From Paragordius varius (taxonomy: Eukaryota; Nematomorpha), in contig OZ176050.1 in the NCBI GenBank assembly GCA_964247055.1, positions 11,408,001 to 11,472,000 on the forward strand: a DNA stretch of 64,000 bases. The letters run 5' to 3'. Under the pieces are notes generated by a model. The model worked only from the letters and a program-made list of their open reading frames with translations, searched no databases and had not been told where the DNA came from. Below, in pieces: positions 40,901 through 50,886 of the stretch (position 1 is its first letter; each line of letters opens with the position of its first letter). Both the position numbers and the translations under genes were made by a program.

Positions 40901-43900
40901 GCTCTCAACACATTTAAATTTTTATATAATCGATATTGTTTGTATATATCAATTTAATATTTTTTAATTTATATATTTAATTCCATTTTTAATTAAAGCA
41001 TTTACTCATTGTCATCATCGGTAATGTAACGATCGAAAAATGCTGCTGTAGTATCATTTTCTCCATAGTTTCTAATATATAGTAAAGGGGAAAAATATTA
41101 ATTAAAATCAATTCAGATATTAATACACAATAAATTTATACAATTATGTTTACCAAATGGTTAAGCTAAGGATTAACAATTTTTTTTTCGCATTATAATG
41201 TTAAAAATTAACCCTATTTAACATTACAAAATTTTAGATTAACAAACGTTATTTATTCATGATAACACCTAAACAATATATGCTAAGCAGCAATCATCAA
41301 AAACTTTATGATATGCTATATACGGCCAATTTAAAAAAATAAAAACTTATACCATAAACTTAATGACATATTTTTGACAGGAAAATGGTATAATTCAAAG
41401 TTAAACTTAAAAAATATGAATTTTAAATTACGCTCGAGTTGGAGATATTTCATGCGCAGACAAAACACCATATTCCTGCCATAACTGGTAATAATCGTAC
41501 TGGCCAATGCATATAAAGCAACAATTCGCACTCAAAGTTTTCATACATGCTTCAAAGTATTGAGCCCGTAAATTTGGTCGAATGCCAAATGTATCGCCGG
41601 CATTTAACTGAATTGAAACATCTCCTCCTTTAAAACGCACGTAAGTTAAAAATAATATAAAAGTGATGTAATGTAGCAATTATATATATTCTCCGTTCTT
41701 ATGACTTATTTAAAATATAATTAATACTTTAAAAATATTTATTTGAATATACACAAAACAATTAGACAGTAAAACAACCTATCAAAATATAATTTTTAAT
41801 ATTTATATTATGTAATGATATTTAATGAATCAACTGTGTGAAATAAAATATTGACCTAAACTTGAGTGAATTAGATTGTCATAATAGTGTTAAGGTTACA
41901 CAAAAAATATATATTGAAATCAAATATAATTGGGTTAAACATATAAAATCCAACTTAAACAAAAAGTAAGCTTAATTAAAAATAAAGTAAACCCCGATAT
42001 TTTTGTTTTGTTTGTCCTGGGTCATCAAATGTAAAAGTATTATTGCTTTCATACGGAGATGATTCTAAATCATCGTTATTGTAAGCATTTGCTGTTATGA
42101 TTAATTGACCAGAATAAACTATACACCATGAGTCTAACCTTTCACCCACGTTTAAAACCGTAGTGTTGGTGGTTTCAGTACTCTGGACCTCGGCAAATAG
42201 AGCTTTGCGACAAACTTCACTCAAGAATGAAATATATGCCGTGCGAAATTCCGAATTAGTTAACAAACAATTGTAAATTTCATTTCGAACGTGGGAATAT
42301 TTATCATTATCATTAACAATTGTTTTAGGCATTCGAACTGGTGCCATTCGTTGGAGTCGTAAAAATAGATTTAGTAAGGATAAAGCTAAAGTAGTAAGAA
42401 TCTGTTCATCTTTATTTTGTTCCCGGCTATTTTCACAGAAAGTAGACTCGGTTTTATGATTAGTAAGGCAGGACAAAAGGACACCTACCATGTAATGTAG
42501 GTCTTCGGGTGTCCGTTGTAAAGGATGGCACTCCATACAATGACGAAAATTATTCTCGGTATGTTCTTCCGAATTTGTAATATTTGTGGAACAAGGGATG
42601 ATAAACTTATCATAATCCTTCTAGTGTAAAAATGTAATAATAGGAAATTATTTAAATTTGACACGCGTATAAAAGAGCAATCTATTTTTTGTTGTAAAAA
42701 TTTTTTTTGTAATCACATGTTAGCGAGCGCATATTTAAAAAGCTAGCTATATTTTTGTCTACTTATGCGATATTAAAAACACATGACACCTACGGCACTC
42801 TTTAAAATATAATGTGCTTTATAATTGTCCAAAATTAATTAATAAGGAAATATTTAATATGCACTATGTAAATATTTAATATATACCATGTTTATTGTGC
42901 TATCTTCCTCATTTCCCTCTGAATCATTGAATTTCGACGTTTTTCTAAAATATTAAAAATAATATATGCATATTTTATTTATAACTATTTATTGTTGATA
43001 ATTGTGTGCATAGACGGTGTTTAAAAATTAAAAAAAATTTAATGATACTTATGATAATTAAACCAGAAAAAATGGTGAAGACCTCCTAAAATATATGTAT
43101 TTGAGAGCATAATATTTATAGTTAATTAGTGATTAATGGGTCAAATTTCATACGCCAAAGGCACAAAATAATTTACAGTTTATAAAAAAAGTCCATTTGA
43201 TTATTGTCGAAATATGGTAAATACCAAAAATAGTAAATAAAAATTTTTGTATTTTGGTGAATATCATTTTATTTTTAAATCCTATGGAGTTTCGATTACT
43301 AATAATACTCAATTGATAACATTAGACAACAAATTTTGACTTTTTTAACTGCCATTCTTGTAAATTTAAAATTTATTTCATTAAGTACATAAATGGTATA
43401 TAATGGTCTAACACTTGGGAAATATTTTTTATTAGGGTTTTGGGGCATAATCATAAAAAATCAAATTATTAAAAATTGTTAGGTGGAATCATAATTTTTA
43501 TTTCAGATTAACTGTTAAAATGATAGTAAATATCGGAAAATCTAAAAAGAGTGGCAGAAAAATTGTTATCTGGTGTTATAAAAAAACCATTGATTCTTTC
43601 TGCTGTACAAATGGTAAATTCATGAGCCTAATTAAAAAATGAGCTAAATTATCGGTTAAAAAGAATAAAACATAGCTTATATACTTTACCTATCGACGAT
43701 TTATGCTAATTTTGGAGATATTCTTTTAAATTATTTCAATATGGTTTTTTAATGTGCAAATTGTGATTACATTTTAAAAAATGAGAATAAATAAAAAAAA
43801 TTTAATGTCGGAAATGGTTTGTCATATTTATTAATAATTTAATTTTTATAAACTAAACCTATCAATAAGTTGTCGAAATAAATTTTTTGTGATTATATTA

Positions 43901-46900
43901 TATCTATATTTTTTAACCTTGAATTATTAAATAAAAAAATATAGGTTGACAAATACCAGGCATTTTATGAAAGACAAATGACAGATTCACAAGTTAGGGA
44001 GTAACTATAAGTATGTGTGTGGTATAATATAAAGGGAAAATTATTAACTGTATTTATACAATATACAGTTATTAAAATTTAAACCACAAAACTCATTCTA
44101 ATTTTTTCCCTGAAATAATCGATATATAGATATAAATATGGTATGGTCTTATTTTTAATACCATTAGGACATTAATAAGTTAATCTATATAAGTACTTAT
44201 TAATCATAAAAACGTATTTTTATCATCTCACGGTCAAAAACGAGTCAACGATATTGTAGTATTTATATAATTGATGGAAAAAACCAATTATATTTATGTC
44301 AAAAGAAAGAAAAAATGTAATTACCGTAGTAATATGTGTCATTTTAATAGTCAGTCAATTACTCCTAATAAATAATAAAAGGATGGATGATTTGTTATCC
44401 AAAATAAAAATTAAAAAACAGCTTTGAAACCACAATATATATGACTAAATTGCTTTGAATCTAAAAAAAATATATCCATTTTAAATTTAACGACTGGTTT
44501 AAAAGCAATTTGTCATTTATAAAAATGTACATGACACTACACAATATAAGTGCAAAATTGAATATGATATCATCTAATTGAGTGGACTACCCGTTATATA
44601 ATATCATCTATATTCCAAATCCTTTTTAAAAATACTCAACAATCCATCACCAATACGTTCAACGATAAAAAAAGGGTAAAAACTCATCGAATTAGCGGAA
44701 TCAAACAATTTAAAACTGTTAAATAAATAAGAAACTAATCCATCACTATAAACATTAAAAAATCATAAAAATTTGTCGCAAAATAAAAAATATTAAAGTT
44801 TTTCATTTCCTGTATCTCTTAAAGCGCTAGATACTTTAGCTTCATATTAAAACCTAAATCAAATACACATCATTTTTACTCACATATTTTAATGTCAAAA
44901 TTATGGTTTTTCCGCATAGATTATAATAGTAAGAAAAAAATAATATAATCCCTATTGTGTTCAACACATCCGCTACTCCTTATAAAGAAAAATTTAATAT
45001 TTAATTGATTGCGTTTAAAAGTGAAATTTCTACGTGAAATATAATGAATGGTAATCCCTTAAATAAAAATATAATGGGAGAAAATATAATATAAAATTAT
45101 TTTAAAACACAACAATGACCGATATAATAAATTTTTTTAAATTATAATAATTCATTTATGAGAAAAAAACGTTTTTTTGTAAAATATGGGAATTAACCTA
45201 AAAAACAATCATACTATTGTACCAAGTAGCTTAATATATTTTAAACATTAAAAATTATATAAAATATTTTTAAAAACAGCTAAAGATATTCAATATGTGG
45301 TTAAAATATGTTTTCAACAGATGATCGCTTAAGCATTTTTAATAAAAAAAAATTATTTAGCGATTGAAGAATTGCGACCAAATTTAATTTTGGATGTTAG
45401 TCAACTTAACTGAAAGAAATTAAATATAATTTAAGGTATTTTTTCATAATTTCTTTTTTAAAAAAAACTATAAATGGGTAAATACAATTACGCATGTATT
45501 CAAAAAGTTATCCATCAACTAAGTTTTTTTTCTATTTTATAATAATGTTATATAATTTCTGAACTGAAAATAATGCACATCTATGCCTCCACTCACTAAA
45601 ACTTAAAAAATCATCTCTTAAACTAAAAAAATTCTAAATTATATTGTATTGCACCCAACATAATTTAAAAAATTAAAATAAGGCTAACCGAATTTTAAGC
45701 GAAGATGGGGATGAGGATAGTCTTATCGGAATAAAAACTTCATTTGTTCCGTTGGCGTCACGCGAAAATTTAGAGTTTAAAAGGTTTGCCATACAATTTT
45801 CATTTATGTCACCATTGTTGTTCAAATTATTGTTTCCGTAAGAATTGGCATTTTCATGACAAAATGTTTGAGAGGTAGGAAAATTGTTTGCGGCAAAGCC
45901 CTCAAATATTATATCCTTTTGTTCTTTATCTTTTTGTGTCATATTATTTAAATTATGGCGTTTAGTTCGACTACGTCCAAGTGAATTGCTGGAATAATGG
46001 GGATGTGAAACATTGTTTTTAGTGATTCCATTTTCTTTTAAATTAAAATTATTGTTTTGAGTGTAAAGTAGTAGGTTTGTATTAGTAATATTTTCATCAA
46101 TACTTTTTACAGCATTATCGGTCATTGTTTGTGTACAATGTATCATAGATGAAACGTTTTTATTTTTATTTTTCGGATATGGGATCTAGGTTCACAAAGA
46201 AAAATGATTTAAATATATATATGATTTAAAAGGTTATGCGTAAATATGTATGATATTAAATTTTGTTTAGCTGTTGAATATTTCAAATTTTAAAAAATAA
46301 AATATTTGAATGCTAATATAACAATAATATATAGAGAAAATAATTATGATAAAATATTTATAATAATCATATTTAAAAGATTGTTAAGCAATCAATTTAA
46401 ATTTGTGCATCTATGTTATAAAAATATTATTAGATTACCATAAGAAATTCAGAATATTCCAAAACTGTACATTCTTTTAATCGTTTGATACTTCCATTGG
46501 TTCTTTGGCCAAATCTATTTTTGCAAAATAAGATATATTACCTTACCATTTCATTTTATTGCCAAAAAATATTAATTGATTAAACAAACATTCATATAAA
46601 ACAAAACACAAGACAAAAAATTAATTAAATATTTTCAAAATAAATTATTAATTACATTTTGTAAGGTAAGATAGGTGGTTCTCCAACTATTCGAACGCTT
46701 CCAGACAAAAGAATATACCATCTATCGGCAAACTCACCGCGACTAATAAAAATAATTTAAAAGTAATTTTTTTCATAAAAATGTGAACTATATAAATAAA
46801 TACCAATATAAAATATCATTTGCTCCATGAACTTCATATATAGCATATTTGCTAGCATATTCAGTATTGTAAATACTATCACTTAGTTCATCTGATGAAA

Positions 46901-47043
46901 ATATATTTTTCTCATTTAGAAAGTTTTGTAGATAATAGAGATCCTGATTTTAAAAATTGATATTTTACTTGATCAGTTCGCTCATTAGCATGCTTGGTGG
47001 TAATACTGATAAATTTAAATTTGGTTTTATGGTCTATAAACAT
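22886..47043 (-). CDS. PDZ-GEF (Gef26): PDZ-GEF / RAPGEF2-6-type Rap guanine-nucleotide exchange factor
   Basis: Exchange factor for Rap1/Rap2; in animals it acts at adherens junctions and the cell cortex. Forty exons, all GT-AG with matching phase, sum to 7,836 nt (2,611 codons plus stop). Domain order: first cNMP-binding-like domain (WYILLSGSV), second one ([12 protein letters not shown]), REM ([19 protein letters not shown]), PDZ ([13 protein letters not shown]), RA, RasGEF ([29 protein letters not shown]), then a long Asn/Ser-rich tail ending TTLKRK. This is the architecture of RAPGEF6 and fly PDZ-GEF, and is longer than both (about 1,600). The chosen ATG (47041-47043) is the first Met after an in-frame stop, but a further upstream non-coding or coding exon cannot be excluded. 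The first intron is 25 nt. Confidence 0.92.
29600..31823 (-). CDS. PDZ-GEF (Gef26): PDZ-GEF RasGEF (CDC25 homology) catalytic domain
   Basis: Exons: 31823-31567, 31397-31180, 30901-30723, 29983-29600. [31 protein letters not shown], an insert, [117 protein letters not shown]. All helices expected of the Rap-specific CDC25 domain are present. The loop after YINNLFDL carries about 35 extra residues. The third exon's donor (GTATGG) was chosen by phase. The last exon continues into an unstructured tail. Confidence 0.93.
31882..31920. repeat. (TA)n microsatellite
   Basis: About 19 TA units in the intron between PDZ-GEF exons 32197-32546 and 31567-31823. Confidence 0.95.
32197..33485 (-). CDS. PDZ-GEF (Gef26): PDZ-GEF Ras-association (RA) domain
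   Basis: Exons: 33485-33325, 33204-33140, 32979-32872, 32546-32197. [80 protein letters not shown] align segment by segment with the family ([66 protein letters not shown]). The last exon then adds a Ser/Thr/Asn-rich insert before the catalytic domain. In known members the RA domain binds Rap1-GTP and recruits the protein to membranes. Confidence 0.93.
33960..35490. repeat. Long inverted repeat (arms about 580 bp) in a PDZ-GEF intron
   Basis: The left arm, about 33980-34567, pairs with the right arm, about 34915-35490. Shared blocks in inverse order include 'atgccacata', 'gactcggtaaatatcttt', 'ggtcactcaagact', 'tataaatacattccc' and 'gtccttgaacattttatgc'. Identity by eye is roughly 70%. The loop (34568-34914) carries an RTE-type LINE C-terminal fragment. 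The element lies in the intron 33486-35652. It could be a foldback transposon or two inverted copies of one element. Confidence 0.75.
34590..34770 (+). mobile_element. RTE/BovB-like LINE 3' coding remnant
   Basis: Plus-strand frame reads [19 protein letters not shown], a stop, [20 protein letters not shown] and [16 protein letters not shown]. This matches the conserved tail of RTE-clade ORF2 (LMLGKxxGKRRRGRQRxRWLDxI...DRxxWRxxxxxVAxxR). Only this tail is present; it is decayed and sits inside the inverted repeat. Confidence 0.75.
35653..38226 (-). CDS. PDZ-GEF (Gef26): PDZ-GEF linker between PDZ and RA domains
   Basis: Exons: 38226-38070, 37178-36939, 36516-36337, 35876-35653. Content: a proline-rich stretch ([10 protein letters not shown]), a basic segment ([18 protein letters not shown]) where vertebrates have GRNKLKKILDKTRISIL, then Ser- and Asn-rich sequence. 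No fold is recognised. The donor of the first exon (GTATTT) was chosen over a nearby GTTAGT because only it keeps the frame. Confidence 0.75.
38404..39195 (-). CDS. PDZ-GEF (Gef26): PDZ-GEF PDZ domain
   Basis: Exons: 39195-38992 and 38512-38404. [20 protein letters not shown] leads into the PDZ fold; the carboxylate-binding loop region reads [20 protein letters not shown], and the second half is [19 protein letters not shown]. The usual family loop is GGSEKGFGIFV; here GFG is replaced by NCP, so peptide recognition may differ. Confidence 0.92.
39568..40054 (-). CDS. PDZ-GEF (Gef26): PDZ-GEF REM (RasGEF N-terminal) domain
   Basis: Exons: 40054-39872 and 39675-39568. [48 protein letters not shown], then [20 protein letters not shown] and [14 protein letters not shown], against family FIEDFLLTYRTFLSSP, KKLLEWFNDP and [29 protein letters not shown] packs on the catalytic CDC25 domain and is needed for stability. 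Confidence 0.93.
40353..42944 (-). CDS. PDZ-GEF (Gef26): PDZ-GEF second cNMP-binding-like domain and acidic insert
   Basis: Exons: 42944-42887, 42620-41993, 41627-41432, 41071-41006, 40722-40353. [20 protein letters not shown] opens the domain as in the family ([20 protein letters not shown]). [20 protein letters not shown] and [18 protein letters not shown] are the beta-barrel; [18 protein letters not shown] closes it (family: CQFVCIAQQDYCRILNQVE). Family members of this group do not bind cAMP in the classical way. The last two exons insert about 145 mostly acidic residues ([20 protein letters not shown]) before NIVVKKGTLTQLI joins the REM domain; vertebrates have about 30 here. Confidence 0.88.
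42945..45688. other. Longest PDZ-GEF intron (2.7 kb), nothing recognised
   Basis: Very AT-rich, with no repeat family, RNA gene or coding stretch that I can support. Confidence 0.5.
45689..47043 (-). CDS. PDZ-GEF (Gef26): PDZ-GEF N-terminus and first cNMP-binding-like domain
   Basis: Exons: 47043-46969, 46943-46804, 46742-46656, 46514-46439, 46185-45689. Reading: [87 protein letters not shown]. The family reads ERTPEELxxIFNYL ... [23 protein letters not shown] ... SFGKRTxGxxRRxxECIVLEPSEMIV. The last exon is an Asn-rich, basic linker with no recognised domain. Start choice is the least certain point. Confidence 0.85.
46944..46968 (-). other. 25-nt intron of PDZ-GEF
   Basis: GTAAAA...ATCAG between the codons for HANERTDQ and DLYYLQNFL. 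The family has ERTPEDL / ERTPEEL uninterrupted at this point, so both exon edges are fixed. Retention shifts the frame. Confidence 0.88.
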
Positions 47044-47900
47044 TTGAATAAATGCATGTGGAGGCGTAAATGCTTTTTATTGTAAATTTTAATCTACCAC
47101 AAGGTAGTGAACAACAGGTATTTATTTGCAATATTTTATACCGCTTGTACCATCAATTTTAATTAAAATTATCGAATTGATAATAAATTTTGCTACTATG
47201 CTTTTTTACAAATGTTCTAATATACATCTTACCTTGATATATTTGCGAGTATCAAGGGTCAGTAAAAAGTATATTTTGAGATCAAAGACCTTTATGTTTA
47301 CCATTGTAGAATATATTAATAATATTATTAGTTAATTTTGATGATCAGTAGGCATGTATTATTCATAACAGGTTTATCATGTTGTTTTTGGTTTTGGCCC
47401 TTGTGATTGATTTCAGAAAGTTATTTACACTTTTGTGGTGATTGCTCCATATCATTTTTTAATTAAATTTTTAGGCGAATATGCTTTTTGAAAAATATGA
47501 CTAAAATCGAACTTTATATAAAAATAAACAATATTTTTATAGAATTCCAATTATTTAACGCTGCGAAAGCCCTAAATTTTTTTGCTATTATAAAATGTAT
47601 GCTAGATTTAATATCAACAATGAATATTTTTAAAAAATGCACATTTTGAAAAATAAAATTTTCAGCTTTGCTAACACTTCATTACCTTTTGGGGTAGCCT
47701 TATATATTAAGAAATTTGAATATTTAAAAAGTATGTAAGATATTAAGTCGAATTTAAAAAAATGAATAATTCCTCATCTCAAACTTTTTGTTGCCATTTT
47801 CAATAATTTTTTTATTCGTTATTGCATCAAGGAAGTAAATTCTGGTTAAAAATGATAATTAACTTCAAATAGCTTTCATGCCCCATTTTACCAGTAAAAA
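47044..47900. other. Upstream flank of PDZ-GEF, no gene seen
   Basis: Should hold the PDZ-GEF promoter and any 5' non-coding exon. No core promoter motif is convincing. A 69-residue plus-strand reading frame at 47126-47335 has no recognisable features. Confidence 0.5.
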
Positions 47901-47989
47901 CGAGTTGCATGAGTTGAAGGAATTGGTGAACAAATGGATTGATCTGTTACGATTGTGAGGTTAAAAAGCTAAAAAGAAAACGGAACTTA

Positions 47990-48550
47990 ATTATTCGTAA
48001 GAAAAACGACAAGTGGAATTACAAGGTTGGGTTAAAATCCAGGAGATATGCAAATATTTAGGAGCTATTTTAGCATCATATGGTTCTTTAATGCATGATA
48101 AAAATCTAAGAAGAAATGGGCCAATTATAAAAAGATTTCAAATGTTTCTTACGATAAAAATATCGATTAAAAGTTAAGGGTAAGATATACAGGTATGTTG
48201 TACGGCCAACAATGATGTACAACTCACAGACATAGGCATTGAAGAATCAGAGAGGCAGCTTAATTTTACTGAAATGAGAATGTTTAGATTGATGTGCGGT
48301 GTAATAAGGAAAAGTGAGCAATGTATACATTAGCGGAAGGACAGAAATCCAGCCGATAACGTAAAAAATGATGTAAATTCGTCTTAGATTTGGACATGTG
48401 GAAAAAAGAGATAATAACTACAATGGTTAAAAGATTGATGCTTATATTGAAGGTAAGAGGGCGACCTAAAATGTAATGGATTGACAGGGTTAAGGGGGAC
48501 ATGGTAAAACAGAACTTAAAACGCGAGGACGCCATAGACATTATTATATG
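47990..48550 (+). mobile_element. RTE-like LINE reverse-transcriptase C-terminal remnant
   Basis: Successive fragments in changing frames: GKIYRYVVRPTMMYNSQT (family GKxYRTVVRPAMLYGAE), ERQLNFTEMRMFRLMCGV (family KRLxVTEMRMLRWMCGVTR), RGRPKM then WIDRVKGDMVKQNL (family RGRPKxRWIDRVKEDM). These are the standard closing motifs of RTE-clade ORF2. It is multiply broken and not functional; no 5' part is seen. Confidence 0.75.
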
Positions 48551-48599
48551 GCAAAATAGTTTACGGATATCCGCTCAGAAGGGTGATATTATATAATGT

Positions 48600-50250
48600 A
48601 ATTATTATTATATATTTAATATATCTCTCGCGCAATCATGGCCCTGTCGTCCTTATTTTAAGAGAACTTGCCCATTTTAGACAGGTCCAAAAATTAGCGA
48701 TTTCGGATAAAAAATAAAAAACATGGTTTTGCTTTTTCTCTATAGTTTTTGATATTTTTTGGAATAAAGCATCTAGCTTTCATCAATAAAATTTTATTGA
48801 TATTATATTAAACACAAAAAAAGTCACATACATCATCCACTTCATTTTAGGCATTATATAATTACAAGATAATATATCATAGTTATAAGATAATAAAGCT
48901 AACACACTTTACATATTATTTAAAAAATTGGTTTTTTAGATATTCCAATGTATCTAATAAATAAAAAACCCTTAGTTTCTTTAGCTATAAGCGTATTAAG
49001 GGGCGATTAACAAAATGCGGGGTTAATGAAAAAAATGTGGCTAGAACAGTGTTAAGCGGCCAAAAGTGCTTTTTTATGGCCCTAAATTAATAAAAAATTT
49101 TAATGCATTTATTTTAAGTATAAATATCTGCAAATGTATCAAATAGTTATAAAATTTTAGGTATTATATGGTGCACGGCCCTGAAAGATAAATATTTTTT
49201 TCGGCCCTTTAAAATTTTTTGGTTAGTGCAAGTGGGTTAAATTATGTTTGGCGGACCTGTTTAATTCTATGAATTCTTTCGAAACTGAATGCGACTCTCC
49301 ATTTACCAAGAAATGCTAATTGTTTTCGCACATCCGAATTATCATCACTCATTAAAAAGGAAAAAATCAACTAACAGATTGCGTATCATTGTTTATGCTT
49401 ATAGGGATGCCCATTACATTTGGCAAAAGTAGGGACCGCCACTTTTCCTTATCTTTATGTTAATTACAAATACAGAATGTTGGCTTTAAGTCAATTTTCC
49501 GGAAAACGCCAACGGACAATTGAAATCAATTAAACTTTTTATTCATTTATAAATTTGTCAAACATAGTAGAAATATTGTTTTAAACGCTCGGCCCACCTT
49601 GTATGAAAATTAGGTTATTTGAAAAATTCAATTCCCTACTATATTTTCGGAAAACACAGGCCCTTTCAGATTCAATAAGGTATAGTGACCAGATAGGCTG
49701 TTTTTCGCAGTACTGTACTGGGTTTTCTGAAAAAACTGCGCCTGTACTGCGCCCACTTTTGTACTGCTTTTTGAAATAAAAAAATTAATTTTTAAATATA
49801 CATTATTTACCTTTTATTTATTCAAAAAAAATATTTTAGAATTTAATATAGTACCCTCTGTAAAAATAACCTCATAATTGGTTACAGAAATGCATTTTGA
49901 GGTACAAAACTAATCTGCTCGAATACATAAAACATAGGATTACGACCTTTCGCGCAGTGGCGAAACTATAAATCTCGGAGTCTACACCGTAAGATTCAGG
50001 CTAATGGTTCTTTCACTTAGGGCTTCGTTTAATTAAAAATCTAATTTATAATATTTTTATATTTGACAGTTAGAAAGTTTTGTTAAAATTATTAAACGGA
50101 AAATTATAAAATTTAAAATTTATTATATATGGCAGATGATTTCGAAATAACCTTTTTTCGTAAAAAATAGAGTTTTTACGGTATGATATTTCTTAATTTT
50201 TTTCCTAAACATTAATTTTTATTTTTTTTACAGTTTAGAGTCTCTTTTTT
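48600..50250. other. Repeat-derived intergenic sequence
   Basis: No gene is seen. 49490-49700 (ttccggaaaacgccaacgga, ttcggaaaacacaggccctt) resembles the interior repeats of the Helitron at 20-22 kb. 49683-49775 (gtgaccagataggctgtttt, repeated 'gtactg') looks like one end of another DNA transposon, possibly hAT; no partner end was found. Confidence 0.35.
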
Positions 50251-50254
50251 CCTT

Positions 50255-50422
50255 TTAATTAAAGGGCAAGGACTTAAATTGTATCCGGACTTGTGAAGGC
50301 TTTAACACTCGCCTGCCCAGGGCTGATAGTGATGATGGAAAAATTGCGTAGTTTCGAGGTTCAAACTCTGTCATGCAGTGCAAGAGTCCGGCGCCCTACC
50401 TACTATACCATCACGCCTCTGA
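50255..50422 (-). mobile_element. tRNA-derived SINE
   Basis: On the minus strand a tRNA-like head carries an A-box-like TGGTATAGTAGGTAGGG (50394-50410) and a B-box-like GAGTTTGAACCTC (50356-50368), spaced as in an RNA polymerase III promoter. A non-tRNA body follows (cagccctgggcaggcgagtg, aagtccttgccct) and ends near 50255. The cloverleaf is degenerate, so it is not a working tRNA gene. Confidence 0.6.
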
Positions 50423-50726
50423 ACATTAATTTTTATTAGTTATCTTATTTTTTTGCATAAATAAAATTGAGATATTTTGTTGAAGCGTACTTCAAACTGT
50501 TTTGAAGCATGATGGAAACTGTATAACGCTTTGAGATATAATAAAATTCTTTTTCCAAATAATTCGATGATGTTGAACATTCATAGTTTAATGTTTGCTT
50601 GCAAGTTTTGGAGCATTTTGGTGAAAAAAACAATTTTTATTTAACATAATTTTGAAAACGAACAAATATTTCAATCAAAATCCGTGTGAGAAATTAGCAT
50701 TATCGAATTATATATATATAATGTTA

Positions 50727-50886
50727 CTAGCGTGAATCTCGTGCTGCTACGCAGCCCGAGGAAGTCCTTCGGACTTCTGGGGGGGGGGGGGAGGGGGGGG
50801 GTTCGAAGTTTGGATTTGATTGGGTCAACCGGTTTTCCTATACCAGATCACAAAGCCAGCATTTTCCATTTTTATAAATATATAGA
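50727..50886 (-). mobile_element. 160-bp mini-Helitron or nested Helitron terminus
   Basis: A second complete 5' terminus (TCTATATATTTATAAAAATG, preceded by A) lies at 50886, only 160 bp from the 3' CTAG at 50727. Either this 160-bp segment is a full minimal element, or a longer element formed by end-to-end joining and the outer part (50887-52415) lacks its own 3' end. Confidence 0.65.

Noticed and set aside
48284-48541. 85-residue minus-strand frame
   Set aside because: Antisense to the LINE reverse-transcriptase motifs on the plus strand.
50340-50422. Functional tRNA gene
   Set aside because: A and B boxes are present but the acceptor and anticodon stems do not pair; better explained as a SINE head.
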